From: Chloroflexota bacterium
Lineage (GTDB): Bacteria; Chloroflexota; Limnocylindria; QHBO01
Assembly: GCA_020848055.1 (NCBI GenBank)
Contig: JADLBB010000212.1
Span: 1-7,842 of the forward strand
DNA: 7,842 nt
Direction: 5' to 3'
A program made the translations under genes and the position numbers. The notes under the pieces are model-generated. The model worked only from the letters and a program-made list of their open reading frames with translations, was not told the origin of the DNA and ran no database searches. This document shows positions 5,547 through 7,842 of this stretch, piece by piece. Numbering within the stretch: the stretch's first letter is position 1; every line of letters begins with the position of its first letter.

Positions 5547-6932
5547 ATGGCGCGCACCGAATACGAGAGCCTGGACCTCGACGGGCACCAGGTCCGCATC
5601 AGCAACCCGCGCAAGCTGTACTTCTCGCAGGCCGGCATCACCAAGCTCGAGCTGGTCGAGTACTACCTGGCGGTGGCCGCTGGCGCCCTGCTGGGCGTCC
5701 GCGACCGGCCCATGGCGCTCAAGCGCTTCGTGGACGGCGCCGACGGCGAGCCGTTCTTCCAGAAGCGGGCGCCGGCATCGGTGCCCGAGTTCGTGCGCAC
5801 CGTCGAGCTGTCGTTTCCCTCCGGGCGCACAGCCGACGAGGTGGTGGTGGACAACCTCGCCGCGCTGGCCTGGGTCGTCAACCTGGGCTGCATAGATCTC
5901 AACCCGCACCCGGTACGCTCCGGCGACCTCGATCATCCCGATGAGCTGCGGGTGGACCTCGACCCGGGGCCGGGCGTCGGGTTCGACGATGTCCGCCGCG
6001 TGGCCCTCGTCGTCCACGAGGTGCTCGCCGAACTGGGCTACACGGCCTGGCCGAAGACATCGGGCTCGCGTGGCATCCACGTCTACGTGCGGCTGGAGCC
6101 GCGCTGGGGGTTCGGCGACGTGCGGCGGGCCGCCCTGGCGGTTGCGCGCGAGGTGGAGCGCCGCGCCCCCACCCTGGCCACCAGTCGCTGGTGGAAGGAG
6201 GAGCGACACGGGGTGTTCCTCGACTACAACCAGAACGCCAAGGACCGGACCGTGGCCTCGGCCTACTCGGTCCGGCCGCGACCGACCGCCACCGTCTCGG
6301 CACCATTGACCTGGGAGGAGGTGCCCGACGCCGAGCTCGAGGACTTCACCCTGCGCACGGTGCCCGATCGCTACGCGGCACTCGGGGATGTCGGCGCAGG
6401 GATCGATGAACGAGCCTTCTCGCTCGAGCCGCTGCTCGAGCTGGTGGCACGCCACGAGGCCGAAGGACTCGGAGACGCGCCGTGGCCGCCGAACTACGCC
6501 AAGCAGCCCGGCGAGCCGCCGCGGGTGCAGCCGTCGCGCCGTCGCATGGCCGATCCCGCCGACCTCGCCCCCACCGACCCGGATGCGCCACGCGGCCGGC
6601 GTGGATCGGTGGCGCCGGCCATGCCCTCGGCACCGGCTCGCAACTCGGACGGCACGGTGCCGCCCACCGGTCGACGACGCTCGACGCAGCCGCTCCTCGT
6701 GATCGGCCAAGCCGCCGACAAGGCCGAAGCGCTCGCCGGCCTGGATCGCTGGCGCGAGCGCCATCCGGTGGTCGCTCCATACGTCCGGGATCCCGAAGAC
6801 ATCCTGGTGGACGCCATGCGTGGCCGCTACAGGGTGTGGTGGCGGATCCGGGTCAACCTCCGCAACGTGCCCGCCGACCTGCGTCCAGCGGCTGAGCCGC
6901 CGGACCCCGACTACGACCCCTGGCGGGACTGA
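5547..6932 (+). CDS. ligD: LigD-type NHEJ primase-polymerase, no ligase domain
   Basis: An archaeo-eukaryotic-primase-type polymerase domain of bacterial non-homologous end joining, which adds NTPs/dNTPs and fills gaps at broken DNA ends. It has 461 aa. The Pol domain spans about 1-300. Metal ligands are D137 and D139 in the RVDLDPG motif and the third Asp D226 in FLDYNQNAKDRT; the nucleotide-binding SGSRGIHVYV (H178) follows K170. These positions nearly equal those I recall for the M. tuberculosis LigD polymerase domain (D137/D139). After a Pro/Arg/Ala-rich linker (about 325-380) comes an 80-residue module, 381-461 (LLVIGQAADKAEALAGLDRW, then VDAMRGRYRVWWRIRVNL), ending PDPDYDPWRD. No ATP-ligase KxDG motif, phosphoesterase domain or Ku gene is in the window, so partners must be encoded elsewhere. 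ATG 5547 was chosen because the domain starts at once and TACCCT lies 8 nt upstream; no Shine-Dalgarno is seen. The 3' end overlaps the toxin gene. Confidence 0.92.
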   Translation: MARTEYESLDLDGHQVRISNPRKLYFSQAGITKLELVEYYLAVAAGALLGVRDRPMALKRFVDGADGEPFFQKRAPASVPEFVRTVELSFPSGRTADEVVVDNLAALAWVVNLGCIDLNPHPVRSGDLDHPDELRVDLDPGPGVGFDDVRRVALVVHEVLAELGYTAWPKTSGSRGIHVYVRLEPRWGFGDVRRAALAVAREVERRAPTLATSRWWKEERHGVFLDYNQNAKDRTVASAYSVRPRPTATVSAPLTWEEVPDAELEDFTLRTVPDRYAALGDVGAGIDERAFSLEPLLELVARHEAEGLGDAPWPPNYAKQPGEPPRVQPSRRRMADPADLAPTDPDAPRGRRGSVAPAMPSAPARNSDGTVPPTGRRRSTQPLLVIGQAADKAEALAGLDRWRERHPVVAPYVRDPEDILVDAMRGRYRVWWRIRVNLRNVPADLRPAAEPPDPDYDPWRD

Positions 6933-7327
6933 CGCCGGGGCGTCCGAAACGCACAGCGCGGCCCGGTGGCGCTCGCCAACCTGTCGTCGAGCGTCACGAG
7001 TGGGGCTTCCAGGGCCTCGGCCAGCGCCACGTACCACGCGTCATATGCGGTGAGGTTGTCGCGCAACTGCCAGGCTCTGTCCCCGCTCGGTTCGTATGGG
7101 AACAGCGCGACGCGCAACGCGAGCAGGTCCCGATGAGCCAGCGTCGCCGCGTCCCGCGCCAGGAGTCCGGACAGCGCGCCGCGGCGCAGGATGTTGGCGG
7201 CCTCGACCGGCATCAGGTGCGGAGCGGCAAGGTCCTGGTCGACCAACTCGGTCCGAGCCCACTCGCCGTCGTCTCCGCCGTCGACCAGCGCGGCAACGAC
7301 CACGCTCGAGTCGACCACGATCGTCAC
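6911..7327 (-). CDS. vapC: PIN-domain toxin, VapC-like ribonuclease
   Basis: Toxin of a type II toxin-antitoxin pair, a Mg2+-dependent RNase that cleaves RNA (in the VapC family often tRNA or rRNA) when freed from its antitoxin. It has 138 aa, the usual PIN-toxin size. The acidic active site is complete: D6 in IVVDSSVVVAAL, E42 in LMPVEAANIL, D96 in TAYDAWYVALAE, and D114/D115 in LVTLDDRLA. The start is GTG at 7327 and overlaps the antitoxin stop in a GTGA arrangement, implying translational coupling. The last residues (RTPRRQSRQGS) are basic and lie opposite the end of the LigD-polymerase gene, where the two genes overlap by 22 bp. The catalytic residues look intact, so an active toxin is likely; the RNA target cannot be read from the sequence. 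Confidence 0.92.
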   Translation of the reverse strand: MTIVVDSSVVVAALVDGGDDGEWARTELVDQDLAAPHLMPVEAANILRRGALSGLLARDAATLAHRDLLALRVALFPYEPSGDRAWQLRDNLTAYDAWYVALAEALEAPLVTLDDRLASATGPRCAFRTPRRQSRQGS

Positions 7328-7557
7328 GGACGATCGGCATCCCGCTGCTCGAGGATGTCCGCGGCGGAGTAGCGCGCATCGATCGACAAGGCGCGTTCTC
7401 GAGCCCGCACCAAGAGATCCTCGACGCTGGGGCGACTCGCCAGGTCGATCAGCTCGGCTCGAAGGTGTTCCTGCAGCGAACGGCCCCTTCGGGCGGCGCG
7501 GGCGGCAAGCTCATCCCGAACCGCGAGGGGAACGGTGCGTACGGTGATCGACGGCAT
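7324..7557 (-). CDS. vapB: Ribbon-helix-helix antitoxin, FitA/VapB-like
   Basis: Antitoxin that binds and inhibits the downstream PIN toxin and probably represses its own operon as a dimer of ribbon-helix-helix units. It has 77 aa from ATG 7557. The N-terminal PSITVRTVP is the DNA-contacting beta strand, followed by helix A (about 10-22) and helix B (about 27-41, SLQEHLRAELIDLAS), the FitA/Arc-like pattern. The C-terminal half (SVEDLLVRARE, then YSAADILEQRDADRP) is the expected toxin-wrapping tail, with an Arg-containing end that commonly plugs PIN active sites. The frame is open upstream to an ATG at 7581, which would add eight residues. ATG 7557 was preferred because the RHH strand starts immediately and the upstream codons lie inside the promoter/operator repeat. 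The stop overlaps the toxin GTG by 4 bp. Confidence 0.88.
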   Translation of the reverse strand: MPSITVRTVPLAVRDELAARAARRGRSLQEHLRAELIDLASRPSVEDLLVRARERALSIDARYSAADILEQRDADRP

Positions 7558-7560
7558 GTC

Positions 7561-7591
7561 TGCATCATGCTGCTTGCGCATGCAGAATGCA
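7561..7591. promoter_or_regulatory. Inverted repeat, probable antitoxin operator
   Basis: A 31-bp imperfect palindrome: TGCATnnTGC, 11-bp centre, GCAnnATGCA, so 8 of 10 positions match in each arm. It starts 3 bp upstream of the antitoxin ATG and covers the -10, the spacer and nearly all of the -35 of the promoter proposed below. Autorepression through an inverted repeat is the norm for FitAB/VapBC operons, which makes this the likely binding site of the antitoxin or antitoxin-toxin complex. The site is inferred, not tested. Confidence 0.55.
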
Positions 7592-7592
7592 A
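7564..7592 (-). promoter_or_regulatory. Promoter of the toxin-antitoxin operon
   Basis: On the minus strand, TTGCAT (7592-7587) is a 4-of-6 match to TTGACA. It is separated by exactly 17 bp from CATGAT (7569-7564), a 4-of-6 match to TATAAT. The -10 ends 6 nt before ATG 7557, so the transcript would have almost no leader, matching the absence of a Shine-Dalgarno. It is the only promoter in the window with both elements at ideal spacing. Confidence 0.45.
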
Positions 7593-7653
7593 GTGCTTCC
7601 GGTTGGACTCACGACTCCCCATGTGGACCTAGATCACGCCGAGGCCCGATAGG

Positions 7654-7670
7654 GACTTCACCCCGAAGTC
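7654..7670 (-). terminator. Hairpin downstream of the DUF885 gene
   Basis: GACTTC-ACCCC-GAAGTC is a perfect 6-bp stem with a 5-base loop. On the minus strand it lies 19 nt after the DUF885 stop (7690-7692) and about 60 bp before the toxin-antitoxin promoter. It may end DUF885 transcription and insulate the TA operon. There is no U-tract (CCTATC follows), so an intrinsic terminator is not certain. The rest of the 132-bp gap shows nothing else recognisable. Confidence 0.35.
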
Positions 7671-7689
7671 GATGAGGGTTGCCCACAGG

Positions 7690-7842
7690 TCAGTCACCGG
7701 CCGCGCGGCCGGCGTCAGCGACGGCCGCCTCGACCCAGCCGCCGATCTCGCGTCGCAGCGTCGACAGTGGCAACGAGCCGTGGGCCAGGACCTCGTCGTG
7801 GAAGGCACGCAGGTCGAAGCGCGAGCCCATGGCCGCGCTGAC
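7690..7842 (-). CDS. DUF885 family protein, C-terminal end only
   Basis: Fifty codons and a TGA stop (7690-7692) are read in from the right edge; the start and most of the gene lie beyond the window. The fragment contains SRFDLRAFHDEVLAHGSLPL followed by a Leu/Arg/Trp helix (STLRREIGGWVE). This matches the typical C-terminus of DUF885 proteins, where a FDLRAFHD...L..G.LPL block precedes the end. DUF885 members are often annotated as peptidase-like, metal-binding hydrolases and are frequently secreted; nothing in this fragment shows catalytic residues or a signal. The family call rests on this one conserved block. The alternative is an unrelated protein with a similar tail, which I think is unlikely. 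It is followed by a hairpin at 7654-7670. Confidence 0.75.
   Translation of the reverse strand, partial: VSAAMGSRFDLRAFHDEVLAHGSLPLSTLRREIGGWVEAAVADAGRAAGD

Noticed and set aside
5532..7037. A 501-codon open frame on the minus strand opposite the LigD-polymerase gene
   Set aside because: It is antisense to a gene with a complete catalytic motif set and has no recognisable domain; codon-bias shadow.
6911..7557. TA pair as part of a larger mobile element
   Set aside because: No transposase, integrase, terminal repeats, tRNA target or composition shift is seen around it; only a gene-order argument for acquisition remains.
7593..7689. Possible tRNA or small RNA in the gap between the TA operon and the DUF885 gene
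   Set aside because: No cloverleaf arms, no T-loop GTTCRA motif and no CCA-type end; only the single short hairpin at 7654-7670.

Overview
This is a GC-rich bacterial chromosome segment, dense with genes and third-position G/C throughout. Gene content and style fit a high-GC free-living bacterium such as a Chloroflexota (Limnocylindria-like) or actinobacterial lineage. The lineage is an inference, because there is no rRNA or marker gene to settle it. The features are a DUF3417-type alpha-glucan phosphorylase, a stand-alone LigD-type polymerase, a PIN/RHH toxin-antitoxin pair, and TANNNT boxes a few bases before start codons.

Layout from left to right. Positions 1-829 (minus) hold the N-terminal 276 codons of a helix-turn-helix protein with a coiled coil and a Pro/Glu/Ala-rich tail, cut by the window edge. 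It is divergent, across 87 bp, from an alpha-glucan phosphorylase at 917-3073 (plus). A 21-bp convergent gap with a perfect hairpin separates the phosphorylase from a secreted, PcsB/CwlO-like coiled-coil M23 peptidase at 3095-4501 (minus). Upstream of that gene, on the same strand, is a six-helix YihY/BrkB membrane protein at 4636-5511. Divergent from it, across only 35 bp, is a LigD-type primase-polymerase domain protein at 5547-6932 (plus). Its 3' end overlaps by 22 bp the end of a PIN-domain VapC-like toxin at 6911-7327 (minus). The toxin is preceded by its RHH (FitA/VapB-like) antitoxin at 7324-7557 (minus). The right edge, 7690-7842 (minus), is the C-terminus of a DUF885 protein.

How the genes relate. 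The M23 peptidase and YihY protein could share transcription and both act at the cell envelope. The toxin and antitoxin form one translationally coupled operon, with an inverted repeat lying over its promoter. The phosphorylase (storage glucan breakdown) and the LigD polymerase (end-joining repair) are single-gene units in this window; no ligase, Ku or glycogen-synthesis gene is visible.

I see no clear new multi-gene defence or mobile system. There is no CRISPR array, IS element, tRNA or rRNA. The points most worth following are the promoter architectures (leaderless-type starts, overlapping divergent -10 boxes, the antitoxin operator), the extra C-terminal module on the ligase-less LigD polymerase, and the unrecognised HTH/coiled-coil protein paired with the phosphorylase.
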